Source: Stratiolaelaps scimitus
Lineage: Eukaryota; Arthropoda; Arachnida; Mesostigmata; Laelapidae
Assembly: GCA_019614645.1 (NCBI GenBank)
Contig: JABWDB010000002.1
Coordinates: forward strand, 26,525,501 to 26,589,500
Length of the DNA: 64,000 bases
Direction of reading: 5' to 3'
Under the pieces are notes generated by a model. The model did no database searches. It was not told the origin of the DNA and was given only the letters and a program-made list of their open reading frames with translations. Positions 24,276-35,887 of this stretch are shown here, in pieces (positions within the stretch are counted from its first letter, which is position 1; each line of letters begins with the position of its first letter). Position numbers and translations under genes: made by a program.

Positions 24276-24425
24276 AAGCATTCGAGCAGGAGAGAGTAAT
24301 GTTAGCACATTTCTTCGTTGAACACCGGGTTGACATTGCAAATGACCACGCGAATAGGGCGTGTGTATACCGTTGCCGCAAGGAACCTCTACGTTCTATA
24401 TTATTTTATTCCACAAGCATTTGAT
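24276..24425 (+). CDS. Possible exon, unidentified
   Basis: Another (TA)nCAG acceptor-like site opens a frame reading AFEQERVMLAHFFVEHRVDI and then ANDHANR before GT-rich donor candidates (GCGTGT/GTATAC near 24366). The helical, charged composition looks coding. A phase 0 donor there would fit the exon beginning at 25060. The frame itself ends with a TGA at 24423-24425 if unspliced. Confidence 0.27.
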
Positions 24426-25059
24426 TGAGAACATTAAATCTACTAAAAGAAATACGAATATACAAAAAATAATTCGAAGGTGGACTCGAGTAAATGCCTA
24501 TCATCAAAGATCCTCAATTATTCCCGGGATTATCGCCGGTTACTGATTTTACCTTCACAGGAAGAGAATGAACTCATCTGAACCTCATCACATTAGCAGA
24601 GTAATTAGCGGAGACTTATTATGAGCCTGTTCAGCAGTAACATGTTACCTTGCATGTCTACTTGGTCTGCTCTCTGAGCTGCTTATAGAGTCATTTGTGA
24701 CAAATCGTTTGGGCCCAACACTAATTGGATATATGTGAAATACCTTTTGAGATTTTGAAACTTATCCGAGACAAACAAGAGGTTATACCTAATGCACTTT
24801 TATAATTTGAGAATAAATAACTGTTTAATAAAACGTACCTACTCCACGAACATATTTGGGCCATAATACGAGATAAAGTTATTATTAACGTGCCGATGGT
24901 CACGTAGTGGGTTTTCATACAGCATAATGTATAAATAGATATGTTTACAAAATAGTTCCCTTTTCTTTTGAAAACGGACCAGTCATTGTCTCCCTATAGG
25001 AGCGTTGTCAATTCGCTCGTGCAATAACATTCGTAGTATGTATTGTATTTTCTTTGCAG

Positions 25060-25242
25060 GATGCGTTTAGTCAGATGTTTACTCTTATAAAAAAAATCAC
25101 GGCTATTGTAGAGGGGATACAGAATATTCATATTCATTGGGCTCTACAGCGCAGACAAAATCAAGTCTACATCTATGAGCCACTGGTAGAGGCGATTACT
25201 AGGCGAGCTTACGCCCTCATTCTGCTTGTTTTCGCCGATTAA
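25060..25242 (+). CDS. Possible terminal exon, unidentified helical protein
   Basis: A strong acceptor (gtattttctttgcag) is followed by 60 codons in phase 0, ending with TAA at 25240-25242. The peptide is largely amphipathic helix (FSQMFTLIKKITAIVEGIQN, then LVEAITRRAYALILLVFAD). It would end about 150 bases from the convergent stop of threonine aldolase. Together with the blocks at 22514 and 24276 it suggests a plus-strand gene that I could not assemble with certainty. Confidence 0.35.
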   Translation, partial: DAFSQMFTLIKKITAIVEGIQNIHIHWALQRRQNQVYIYEPLVEAITRRAYALILLVFAD

Positions 25243-25395
25243 TTTTAGTAAACGTTTACGCGTTTCGCCATCATTTGAGCATCAAACAAAGATGTTGTTT
25301 GCAATGCATCATTGATAAGCATTTCGTGTTGCCACAAGTGACTGGGTCAATCGAGGGTCACGGTTGGAATCGTTGTCCGGCGTTACCCGTGCCGA

Positions 25396-28300
25396 TTACA
25401 TATAGCCGTTTGCCTTGCGCTTTGTCGCGGATTCGTTCATGCCTTTTTCGGATATTCGGCAGTGATGCTCAACAACATATTTGATCTTCTTCACTGCTGC
25501 GTCGACGTCTTCGGGGGCAACATCGAGATGGAACACAGCCCGGGCTGACGTTCTAGTTATCGGGAACATACGAACCTGGATCTCTTCGCTGAGCTCATGA
25601 GCCTCATCGGGATGGATCTGATCATCGGTTTAAGAAGCACGAATTCAAGGGTTAGCTGTTACCGCCTGCCGCACTGAGTACCATTGGAAGCCGTCAATAA
25701 GACAATAGTAGTTCCTGCGTGGATAAATGGAGTCATATATAGATAGCTGGAGCCTGTATTATTTGACAAATATATATGCTTACCGTGTCAATTAAGTCAC
25801 AAAACTGGGATGGACTGTATCCGTTCTTCATGTGAAGAATGGTCATATTGGTCTGAGTCTTCGCTAGGTCGATTGAGAATATGTCATTATCAAAGGAGGC
25901 TAGCTTCTGCGCGAATTCATAGTTCTTCTCATGATCCTGAAATAGATAACGATGCATATACACTGGATTGAGTATTTGATTGGAATTACTTCTTTCTCTT
26001 CTAATATTCTTCGCAAAGAGTGTTACGCGATTTGTACTAGTTACCAAGTGTTCGGCTGTACTTCATACTGTCGACTTTTCCTTTAGTATTCTTGGCTGTT
26101 TACCTTGTAGAGTCCTTTGTAGACAGAGTTGAGAGCAACAATACCGGCGGCAGCTACCACTCCCGCCTGGCGCAGGCCACCACCAAGGGCCTTCCGGATA
26201 CGGCGAGCCCTAGACAGAGCAAATAAATCGTTTCATCCATTATCGATTGATAAGAATGGCGAATAAGAACGTGGGACAGATTTACGAATTACACTCAAGA
26301 CAATTTTTAGCTAGACAACTAACTTCTGGAGCTTAATTGCTCGTAGTCGTATTCGGTAAAGTTGACCTTTTTTTGCTTGAAAGGTAAAGGTAAAGCTTTA
26401 TTGTTTTATTAAAGGAGCTGCAATTTTACAATTCTTAAGGTCTCTTATATGTCATTCCGCAGCGGGACTTGAACCTACGGCCTCTGGCTTCTGATAGTCA
26501 GAGACTTAGCCGTTCAAGCCACCGCGCTGTCAGTGGAGATGTTACCATGGTAACATATGACATCACCGTGACGCCTCCTCTTCTCTAGGACCTTTGTTCA
26601 CTTCCCGTCCATAAACTTCTACTGTGGTCCATAGTGTGTCAGACAATTATCACAAAAGTGGTCGTTGTATGTGAGGCAATATGAACTTTTAGATAATAGA
26701 TTACGCACTGTTTGCAGAAGTCCTGGCTCCCAGCTAGCAGGGATCCAATGGGAGCTGCGAGGCCTTTCGAGATACACATCATCACGGAGTCAGCATGTTT
26801 CGTTAACTCGCTGGGTGCGCAGTTAAGGTACGTGGCGGCATTAAGGATACGCGCACCGTCGATATGCAGAGGCACTCGGTTTGCCTTGGCAAAGTTTCCT
26901 ACAGAGGAATAGGATATCGTTGACATGAACCATCTCAAACATTGGCCATGTAAGGAAAAAGGGAGGGGACCTACATGTCATCAAGATGTTGACTGTATGC
27001 ATTAGCCGGATGAATCTTTGAAAGTCTTGCAAATGGCTAGCATTGCAAGAGAAGGGAACCATACATAATAGGCTCTCACCAATTTGTTTCATGTAGTCAT
27101 GGCCGAGAACGACGCCTCCCATGAAGTTGTGTGTGTTTTCGATGCACACGAGTCCTGTTCGCGGTGTACAGATATTATCACTGGGCCTCAAACGCCACTC
27201 AAGATCCGAGATCAGAATTCGGCCATTATCTTGCGTAGGGGCGGTGTTGATACTTAAGCCACCAAGCTAAAAAGCAGAAAATCCCATTCGACCAAAACAC
27301 ACGTTAGACTAAAGTCAAAAAACCTTACTGACCAATAGTCAATTAGTCTATCTCGAGTGCGTTTCTAAACAAAACAACGAACTCTATAAATAAACAAGAA
27401 ACCAACTAAGAAAAAAAGCGAATTCGCTTGAATAGCAAGCGGTGTGAACTCCTATCCAAGGCTCTGTACAATTTGTATGGTATTATAGGCATGCAAGTAC
27501 TGACTAGAATGATAAAGAACGTACAGATGAGACTCCTCCCTGTTCATTCAGAAAGATGTGAGACATATCGCCGCAGAGAACCTCGTCCCCGCGCTGCCTG
27601 AAATATCAATTTTCAAAGCATTATACTACTGTTGTCGTACAATAATTACTGGGTCAATGTTTGTACTCATACTCTTCCTGGTCATGTGTGATACTTTCTG
27701 TTCGGGCTGTATATTTCCAGTTTACTTCGACCTCAAGTCCCCCAGCGACTGCAAACCCCCCTTCCAACCTAGCGCATCCGCTTACACAGATTGTCCTATA
27801 TTGTCAGTCAGCAGCAAGAGTTTTTTCGAAGATGTTGCACAACAATGTTGAATAGCATTATCATGATTGCTCAGTTCTTTCCATAGGTAACCCTCAGCGG
27901 TCTTTTTTCTATGGTAGAAAAACTTCGAACAATGACAACTGAGGGCCGTCATCACCACGCACTGCGAGTACTAATCTGTTATAGTAATAATAATACTACT
28001 ACCACACAGCGTATTACGCACGCACTTGCAGTGGGTCATAGTGGCGCAGATATTCGCCATCGTTCCCGACGGGAAGAACAGGGCGTCCTCCTTCCCCAGC
28101 AGTTCGGCCACCATTCGCTGAAGCTCTATAATAGTATACATACACACACACATGTATGTAACATGTACGTAATGTAGTCATTATAAGATGTATTTTATTT
28201 AACGTCAAAAACCGAAATCTTTCCGTAATTTGTTGTTATAACTTGAAAACGCATAACGCATAGTGATTTCAAGATGATGAATTCAAGCCACTGGTGAACG

Positions 28301-28490
28301 TTCTATTCAGATACGAATATTAGGCTAGATAACTTTCTTCTACACGATGCATTTGAGCATTACCGAGAGTAGTTGGATCCTCGAAGTACATGTCATCGCC
28401 AACTCTAGCGGCTGCCATGGCGTCTCTCATTTCGGCTGTTGGCTTCGTGATCGTGTCACTGCGGAGATCGCACACGTGTCGGGTACGCAT
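25396..28490 (-). CDS. L-threonine aldolase, complete, eight exons (385 aa)
   Basis: This is a PLP enzyme that cleaves L-threonine or allo-threonine to glycine and acetaldehyde. Exons are 28490-28364, 28125-28026, 27597-27525, 27266-27080, 26898-26709, 26209-26104, 25936-25784 and 25617-25396; all seven junctions keep frame. Diagnostic motifs appear in order: [14 protein letters not shown] at the N-terminus, [22 protein letters not shown] with the cofactor-stacking His at about residue 88, [17 protein letters not shown] with the PLP-binding Asp at about 176, and [12 protein letters not shown] with the Schiff-base Lys at about 207. [20 protein letters not shown] follows, then a variable C-terminal domain ending in a Lys-rich tail. 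Length and residues fit an active family member. There is no mitochondrial or signal peptide, so it is probably cytosolic. The start has a good context (ccacaATGC). Intron 5 carries a tRNA-derived SINE. Confidence 0.95.
26380..26531 (-). mobile_element. tRNA-derived SINE inside threonine aldolase intron 5
   Basis: The minus strand of 26531-26457 folds like a decayed tRNA: GACAGCG pairs with CGCTGCG in five of seven acceptor positions, GTGGCTTGAACGGCTAAG resembles a D arm (A box), and GGTTCAAGTCC is a good B box. The anticodon arm has an oversized loop, so it is not a functional tRNA. A body of about 75 bases follows, ending in T/A-rich repeats (CTTTACCTTTACC). It lies in the same orientation as the host gene. 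Confidence 0.55.
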
Positions 28491-31400
28491 TGTGGCGTTT
28501 GGAAATTAGCCTAATTGAAGGTAATCAAACAAACACGATTGTCGTTAAGTCATTTAAGATTAAGAAGAAAAGCGGTGAAAAGGAAAAAAAATGTCAAATA
28601 TCTACCCTGAGTTTTCCGCACCCCATTAATAGGTATTAGATTAAGCTGGAAGCGTCAACATTGATTTCGAATAGTCTTGAAATAACTTATGTATTTAAGC
28701 ACACACTTGTTTTCATATTATTATTATTATGTATTTGTTAGTGAAAAACAATCACGTTATTCGTTGTTTTTGACCAAAAACGCATAACGAGCTGTTTTCC
28801 CTAAACAGATTCTGCGACCAGTCCCTAACAGGCTTAATTATTTATATTTCACTGCGGTGTATTAACAATGCCTCGTTTCGTACAGTAGATAGTCGTTAAT
28901 GTCGTGACATCAAGCGCCAGCCTCATTTGCTCAACGTTCTACCTTGGATCTCTCATAATTTCGGCTGTCATCGTCAATCTATCGATCTATCCATCTATTT
29001 ATGGATCCATGTGTACTGAAGATCAATGAATAAGTGTTGTTCCCGGGCGGACCTCATAGTAACGCGTAGCGGCAAGTACAGTAACGTTGCTGTTGCTGCT
29101 ACCGCTAAACGAATACTGCCACGCGAACGAATAAAAATCCAGAGCATCAGCAAGTTCATATTCCACGCTGCCTTGGCCCATGCGATGCTCCATCATTGTC
29201 TGGTGGGTCTGATCTCGGCGTAGTGTCAGCCTCGTACCAAGCCATTCGGCAGAGGTAGCAGTTGCAGTGGCCTTTCCTCGTTTCCCTATAGAACGGGTTC
29301 GGTAAACGGCAGGAGAAGACAAGCGACAGCAGTAGTGGCATCCACCCAACAACCACTAACATCACGAAGGGCGATAGAGAACTCCGCAGAACTCATACGG
29401 GAGATCGGTGTTCACTGAGCGCTTTCCAATAGGGGAAGAGAGAGAGGAAGACTGGAAGGAAAGCCTGTCTGCAACCCCCGACAAAACGAGTTGCCACGGC
29501 GCAAAGGCTCCCCGATACCCCATTCCCTCTTCGTACGCACCTGCCTCACCCGGTACGTTTGTACAGCCAGTACGACCATGGTAGTGGGAATGTCTGCATC
29601 TCATCATTCGCTTGAATCTCCCGAGTCGACTTCTACTTCCGAGATTTTCCGTAAATACGTGACGGGAAAAACAGGAAACATTGCGGTGCATGGGGGGGGG
29701 GGGGTAAATAATACGAGTATGGATTTGCACGCACAGATAGAATCGTACGTGTCATTGAATGATGATTGTGATGGCGATGCTCCTGGAAAGGCTGGAAGCA
29801 GTTCGGATTGGCAGGTTTGGTAAGGTGTACTCGATCGGAGTAAGGCTGCGGGGGTTGTGGTACATTGGCATTGAACAGGAGAGTTTAGGTTAGGTGTTCA
29901 TTTTTATTTTGCTGATTACCCTTCTATCACACTGATCGATTTTAATACGTATTATATGCTCAATATTAAGTACTGACAATAGTGTCGATAAATGACATGT
30001 AACTTCAATAGACGACCCACTCGTGGGCACCCCTTTCTACAAATAACACGTATGGCAAAAATACATGCGTTAACATTTTTGCATCGTGTTCTAACGAGAC
30101 ACACCACTGTCGGCACTGTTACTACGTTAATCATGAAAAATCTGCTTCTTTGCGATTATCCAGGAAATGCTCAAGAGCCTCCCCATATTAAGTAGCAGGG
30201 GTAGCTGGATCTACGGCAGCGCGATATGATAAATGCAACAATTGACACCATCGGGCAAATAGTGAGCGGAAATGTTTCTCCGTTTTTCGATGAAGAAGAC
30301 AATTGAAGAGACAGGCACGTCATATGTTGCAGTTTGATGAGCGATCTTTCTACGATACGAGAAATACGGTAGTTGGCAATAAATGACATAAGCTACTCCG
30401 ATCAGATACACTATCAAAACAGCCACGTCTATTCCTCAGGTCGCTTGAGAAGCTGGACATAACTCTTGGTGAGGTGGTGATTTTACAGACACGATTTCAT
30501 AAAGAAGTTTTATAGTTGGGCACCTTTCAACTTATCGGTTATCGGTTATCGACCCAAACCTATAAGGGTTGGTTTGAGGAAAGCAATTGCGTTTTTATAT
30601 ATGAAAGTAGTGCCAAGAAGAAGGTAGTCGGGCGTACACGAAATCAACAGCGGACGAAAGTGATAGGTATTGGCTTTCAACCACGATCCCACAAATCTGA
30701 GACCTGTGACAATGGCCCGCTTGGCCGTTGCACGGCATGGGAGAAACTAATCGGTTATATGTATTTGTTATTCAACATCAAATGAGAGTTAATCGTTTCA
30801 ATTTCGCTATTCAAAAATCATAAGAAGAAACAGCTTGCACCAATTATTTCGATCATTGTCATAATTAACAGAAGTTTTTTGTCATTGAGACCACCTCGGT
30901 CCGAAGGAAGTGTAGAAGGTAAAATTATTAAAGGGTATGATTGATACACTGATGTAATTACTGATTAATACAGTATTTAGTAGATTTTTTTATATATATA
31001 TATATATATAATTGGTGTACCACCATGTTGTTATACACCTCATTAGTACGAGATCTTTGTCAACATAAAAGCCTCATTTTCTTGGTAGGTGTCTGGGTGC
31101 AGGCAGTTATCTTTTTTAATGATTGCATATCAACACCTTTACACGCTGATGTTTTCTGGAATGAGTTGAACTTTTGGCCGAAGAATCGACAATTTATGAA
31201 GGGTGACAAAATTATGTGATCCGTCTTGCCGAAGAGACTTTACGCTTTCATGAGAATTTGATGATTGATTTATAAAAGGAACAAGACTGGTTAATTACCA
31301 GGCCGGGTTTATACTCTAATATCTCCATTAGCTTCCGTAAGCTAACAACGCTTGAAACTATTGGTTATCTCAGTCCCTCTTACCTCAACACCATGGTTTT

Positions 31401-32338
31401 AACATTACGCATGAACTACACGTGTAAACTACATTAGTTCAAAAGTGTAGAATACGTACGAAATGTAGTCAGTAAGTGAACACCAACACAGGTGGTCGCT
31501 TCGACTGTCCCGGGCTTCGTTCCACTATTTAGAAGTAGTAAATTTGTTCAGAACTATTGGATTAGCTTTGGTTCGGTAATCACAGTCCGAAGGCGAAATG
31601 CACTGCACTCAATTTCTAGGTTGACTAATCGATATTAGAAAGCTTCGCCAGTGAAACACAGTTGATTGCTTAACACAGCAGTACGAGCAGCTTTTGTCTG
31701 GCTGTACAAAGTCAAAGAGTCGCGCGGCGCACTGCTAACTCTACGAGGGTCTCTTTGCCAGTGCGCTGGCACCCTGCAAGCCGGCAGTAGTCAAGACATA
31801 GGAGAGGGGATTCCACCATCGTTGTAACAGACTCACTATCTGATACGAAGGAGTCAGTGGGTCTGCAGGGGCTGTGCAACAGATCCAAATGGGTGTACTG
31901 CCTGTAACCGAGGATTGTGACAAATAGGCCTATAATGTGTCGCTAGCTGATCGCTAGGTCACAGCACATCTACTAGGACATGTCTAATCTGGAGGTGACT
32001 GATATTTTCTACTGGCTGTGATGACCCCCCTTACAAACTACTATTATATGCATTCATGAAGCGGCAGTAGAGACTCGGCCAGCAAAAAGATTGCCGTTGG
32101 CGATTAAAGCGCTAAGAATGTGGTCTGATCTCGAGATCGGGCCACAAGATTGATGTGACCGCCTCCGTACCGGCCGAGATTGGTTATGCGGTCGATCGAA
32201 ACCGGTTTCATCCGACCAGCCCACCGTCACTGGTATGAAAGTGGATACAATGCGGTTCCGTTGTCAATTATAGCTTCTGTGATCACCGGAAGAAGAAGAT
32301 AACAGATGCCGAGAGAGGCATGATGTCATTCCGGAAAC

Positions 32339-32407
<69 letters not shown>

Positions 32408-33394
32408 CTTCGTTAAAGCTTTTATTTTTAAGGAAGAGCGTATACGTTTGAGTCGATACGCAGTGAGTTTTTTACAATCGTTTTGCTTTTGATGAATGGA
32501 ATGGAGGCCAAATATACCATAAGTCGAAGTTCATAACTAAGGCTCATTTTAAGGCCCTGCGTATCAAATATACAATATTATTCATGAGACCCAACATTGC
32601 CTAACCGCCATTATCACAAACATAGTTATTTTCTTAAAGTAAAACACGCTGCATTACGGGTTCCTTGAGGCGGGAAGTTGGAATTGTTTAATGAATGAGA
32701 TGACTTCCTTAACTCGCTTGTATGGTTCAGTTCGCAAACTATAGAATAGTTGCTGGTTCCTCGTGAAACCAATAGTGTCGCAAGATTCTAGACACTGCAA
32801 TGACTCTTAGATCTCGTTGACATCACTGATTTCACCCATTGCATTCATCTCCCAAGCAGTGCTCACTTCTACATTCGCAGACCTCTCTAGTTACCTATTG
32901 CTCTGTATAGATATGGTAGAGATGAGAGTCTTAAGCAATCTTCGTTGCCCATGTCATCGTCCCTATATTGTTATCTCCCATTACGTATGCTTGGTCATGG
33001 ATATTCCATGCAACACTATCAGCGACTCTCTCTATCTCTGCTGTCTCGCAGGCGTCTGATATGGTAAAGATCCATTAACAAGTGTGTATTGATATAGATT
33101 GAAAAGATGTGATAGATTCGATAGCCAAATCTCTCTCGGCCAGCCCTGTCTCTATAGACCACCGGTGGGTAATGGACAATGATGATGATAAAGGTGACAT
33201 GAGATCCCCTTTCGTGTCTGCGAACAACGTCTGCGGTCGATACACGGCGACGCCTTTTCCGCTGCTGTCTTTCTTACGAAACCGATTACTATGTGCTAGA
33301 ATAGGGTGACACGACTGAGGTAATGGCTGAGCAAGGAGACCCGATTTCCTGACTGCGAACCGATACAATCATGTTAGATATGTAACTGAAAATG
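28491..33394. other. Gene-poor stretch
   Basis: No gene is supported. It includes a run of 13 G at 29692-29704, a (TA)10 run at 30991-31010 and a long (TA)n tract at 32338-32404. A minus frame at 30426-30211 has a hydrophobic start (VAVLIVYLIGVAYVIY) and a protein-like remainder, but it has no convincing start or splice sites. Confidence 0.4.
32338..32404. repeat. Long (TA)n microsatellite
   Basis: About 33 TA units, broken once by a CA, make this the longest simple repeat in the window. Similar shorter tracts lie at 30991-31010, 39499-39520, 41667-41689, 51451-51486, 52638-52667 and near 53020. Confidence 0.95.
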
Positions 33395-33610
33395 TATGAA
33401 GCAATGGACTTTCGCTTGAGGTTGAAAGGCAGCCAGCACTTCTTCCTTCAGACACCACCCGGTACTTATCCTTATAATGGCATTACAATGAGAACAGGTG
33501 AGAAGGAAATCCACAACTTCATGAGACCACGGCAGGATTTGAACCTGCGACTTGGGACATTTCCCGCACATATCACACACGTAATCCCATGAAACACAAT
33601 ATGAAGCAAG
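33395..33610 (-). mobile_element. Probable tRNA-derived SINE
   Basis: The minus strand carries a B box (GGTTCAAATCC, complement of 33535-33545) flanked by a T-stem-like pair (GCAGG/CCTGC), with a non-tRNA tail of about 130 bases downstream. The A-box side is poorly conserved. Its 5' and 3' limits are estimates. Confidence 0.4.
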
Positions 33611-35550
33611 CGATAGGGAGTACAATCGATTTTTAGTGTTTTGATGTTGTGCTGGGTCGATACTTCGCAAGACACCAGGTAGTGTACAGGGTGCTGATAA
33701 GAATGTTAAGGTTGAAGACCTTCGTGTACGAAGTTAGCTACAGCTGGTACAATATATGGCCCTCACTTCAAATCCACCCGAGAAACGAAGAATCTCGTCG
33801 TAGTTTATTTATAACTCTTGCTGTACACAACGTTGCTTTTTTTATTACCAACCAAGTTGCTCTATATTAAACCTTTCAATGATGTATACGCGAAGTCGAC
33901 TGTAATGGGCGCCAAATCGCAGGAAGAATTAGATCGGAAGACGTATGAAATTTGGTTTGAAATTTTCTCGGTTTATCTGACAAGGGGTTCCCATGATACA
34001 TTGCACATGGAGGTATGACAAAAAACGTTTGTTGCAATTAGGCAAATAAAATAATTGCTGATTCGTACACAAGCGTTTGAATGAAAACAAAAGAAATGAC
34101 ATTGGAATGGAAGCTATGAGCGGGTGCTCTGGCTATTGGTTGACGAAGCGTCTGTGTTCTTTGAAGATCGAAAGGCTGATATAGGAACTTGATTGATTGA
34201 GTTTGAATTCATTCACGATAATTGACTAAGCAACTTAGAGTGAGCTTGGCTCTACAAATTACATTAGCGATTTACGTGTTGCGGCAACGAAGGGAATTTC
34301 CTAACAGGGTTATCCTAAATTAAACTTGTATATTGTATTAAACATTGTTTACCCACTCCATGTCCCTTGAATTGACGACGCACATCTCACGACCGGCGTT
34401 TATATGTAGCTAAATAATCTCTCCTCAAAGTAATCCACATGATTTTTTGGAATTGCATCAAGGAATAGTGGGAACGTCTTCGTAGAAAGAGTGTGTTATC
34501 TTTTCATTATTGCAACCCGTGTATTATAGGAAACTTTTTCCTCAAGATTATTTCACAGTAGGCACTCATTAGCGTATTTAAAAGGAATTCGTTTTTAGAA
34601 TTCGTTCTATTGCAACGAGGATATCGCTGTGTATCGCTTCGCTTTGAGAGAGAGAGAGATCCTAATATGACAAATATTATATCTAATTTTCTGGATCAGT
34701 TAGCCTATTCACCGAATACAAACCAGAGGAGGTGGCATGTATATATATAAAACACCTGCCTAAGTGATTGATTTTCTGGCGCGTGAATATGCTGATGATG
34801 AATGCGTCTATCTTTCTTTGAATTAGTAAATAATAGGGAGCTAGTTTGGCCGAACGGTTCACACTCAATTAGCTCCAAGTCGCGTATCTATGAAAACGTA
34901 TGCCAATACATATCAAGCACATCACTGAGTCCGAAACTACGGGACAGATTACTTCAAAATCGATTCTATGGTAGTAGAGTAATAATAGTCTATCTGTGAG
35001 GTCGGCTCTCTGCAGGTACGACTTTCAGTTCTCATAGGCGCGAAAGACTGACGCAACTTCAGTTGAGATCCATTTAGTACCACATAACTCTATAGTCAAA
35101 ATAATCTGGCAAAATGTTCCAGATTCAACAATCAGCTATGCTGGTAGAACTTTTTGTCTGGCATGAATTGTGTTTTGCACAAGTCTTATAGGCAGGATAA
35201 TAACATTGAACAATTTTGGTGTATCATATTTATTAATGCACAGAGCAATTCTGTTCCTTGTGAGGTTAAGGGAATTTGTTACGATAAACCGATGAACATT
35301 GTCTGGGACTTGAGAGTTGAAGGAAACAATCAACAGAACAGAAATGCTTGAAATTTAGTAGTGATTGAAATTTCTTATGAATTATCCGTCAACTTGTAGG
35401 GCATTCGACCTAAGAATAAGTTGATGCCAAGCACAACGTTACAGCTTCTATGAACAACATTATAAATTCATTACAATAACTTAAGTAACGGCCTTATATA
35501 ATTGTTTCCTATTACTTGAGTGTATGTAGCGCTTAGACGTACACACTTAC
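33611..35550. other. Gene-poor stretch
   Basis: No gene is supported. A minus frame ending at 35136 follows an acceptor-like ctctcaag and reads about 56 protein-like codons (NRIALCINKYDTPKLFNVII), but its phase does not fit the donor at 35550. Confidence 0.35.
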
Positions 35551-35887
35551 CTTAACTATGACGATATCGTATGAAGATGGATTCGCACGGTCTCCCAGTC
35601 CAGTTGTCGAAATCTTCTTACCGTTAGCTTGAAGTGTATGATCGTCGCCTTGCGTCAGGCTAAATAAGGAACTTCACCGACGATACACACCGTTTGGGTG
35701 TTTGTCTTGTGAATGTTGAGGTTGCGCGTTGAGACTTCTGATATCACTATCAGATGATCAAGCTCAGTCCTTTTTCGTTTTCACTGGGAGTGGTCTCAAG
35801 ATTTCCAGCGTTTCGCGCGCTGGGCTATTGATGTGGCCTCGCGCAGTGGCCAGCCGTCTTTTGTAGGGCGGCTCCCTGTGACGTCAC
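35551..35887 (-). promoter_or_regulatory. CRE-containing promoter-like block and first-exon candidate
   Basis: A CpG-rich patch holds a palindromic CRE (TGACGTCA, 35879-35886, inside a 10-base palindrome). About 14 bases further along the minus strand is a TATA-like CTACAAAAG (35858-35866). Roughly 280 bases downstream is a strong donor, GTTAAG/gtaagtg, at 35551/35550. The last part, after an acceptor-like cttatttag, is open in one frame (DDHTLQANGKKISTTGLGDR) but has no ATG, so it may be a 5' untranslated first exon or an internal coding exon. The next gene in this direction with a recognised start is threonine aldolase at 28490, 7 kb away. Confidence 0.4.

Noticed and set aside
26457..26531. 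Functional tRNA gene
   Set aside because: Two acceptor pairs are mismatched, the anticodon loop is too large, and a SINE-like body follows.
27971..28208. Frames overlapping threonine aldolase exon 2 that run into the introns
   Set aside because: They are the exon plus intron read-through, or other frames of the same bases. The spliced eight-exon model explains the region.
29491..29823. 110-codon plus frame including a glycine run
   Set aside because: The glycines come from a run of 13 G; no splice sites, domain or promoter support it.
32338..32404. Replication origin or matrix-attachment element in the (TA)n tract
   Set aside because: It is a plain microsatellite like several others in the window; nothing specific supports a role.
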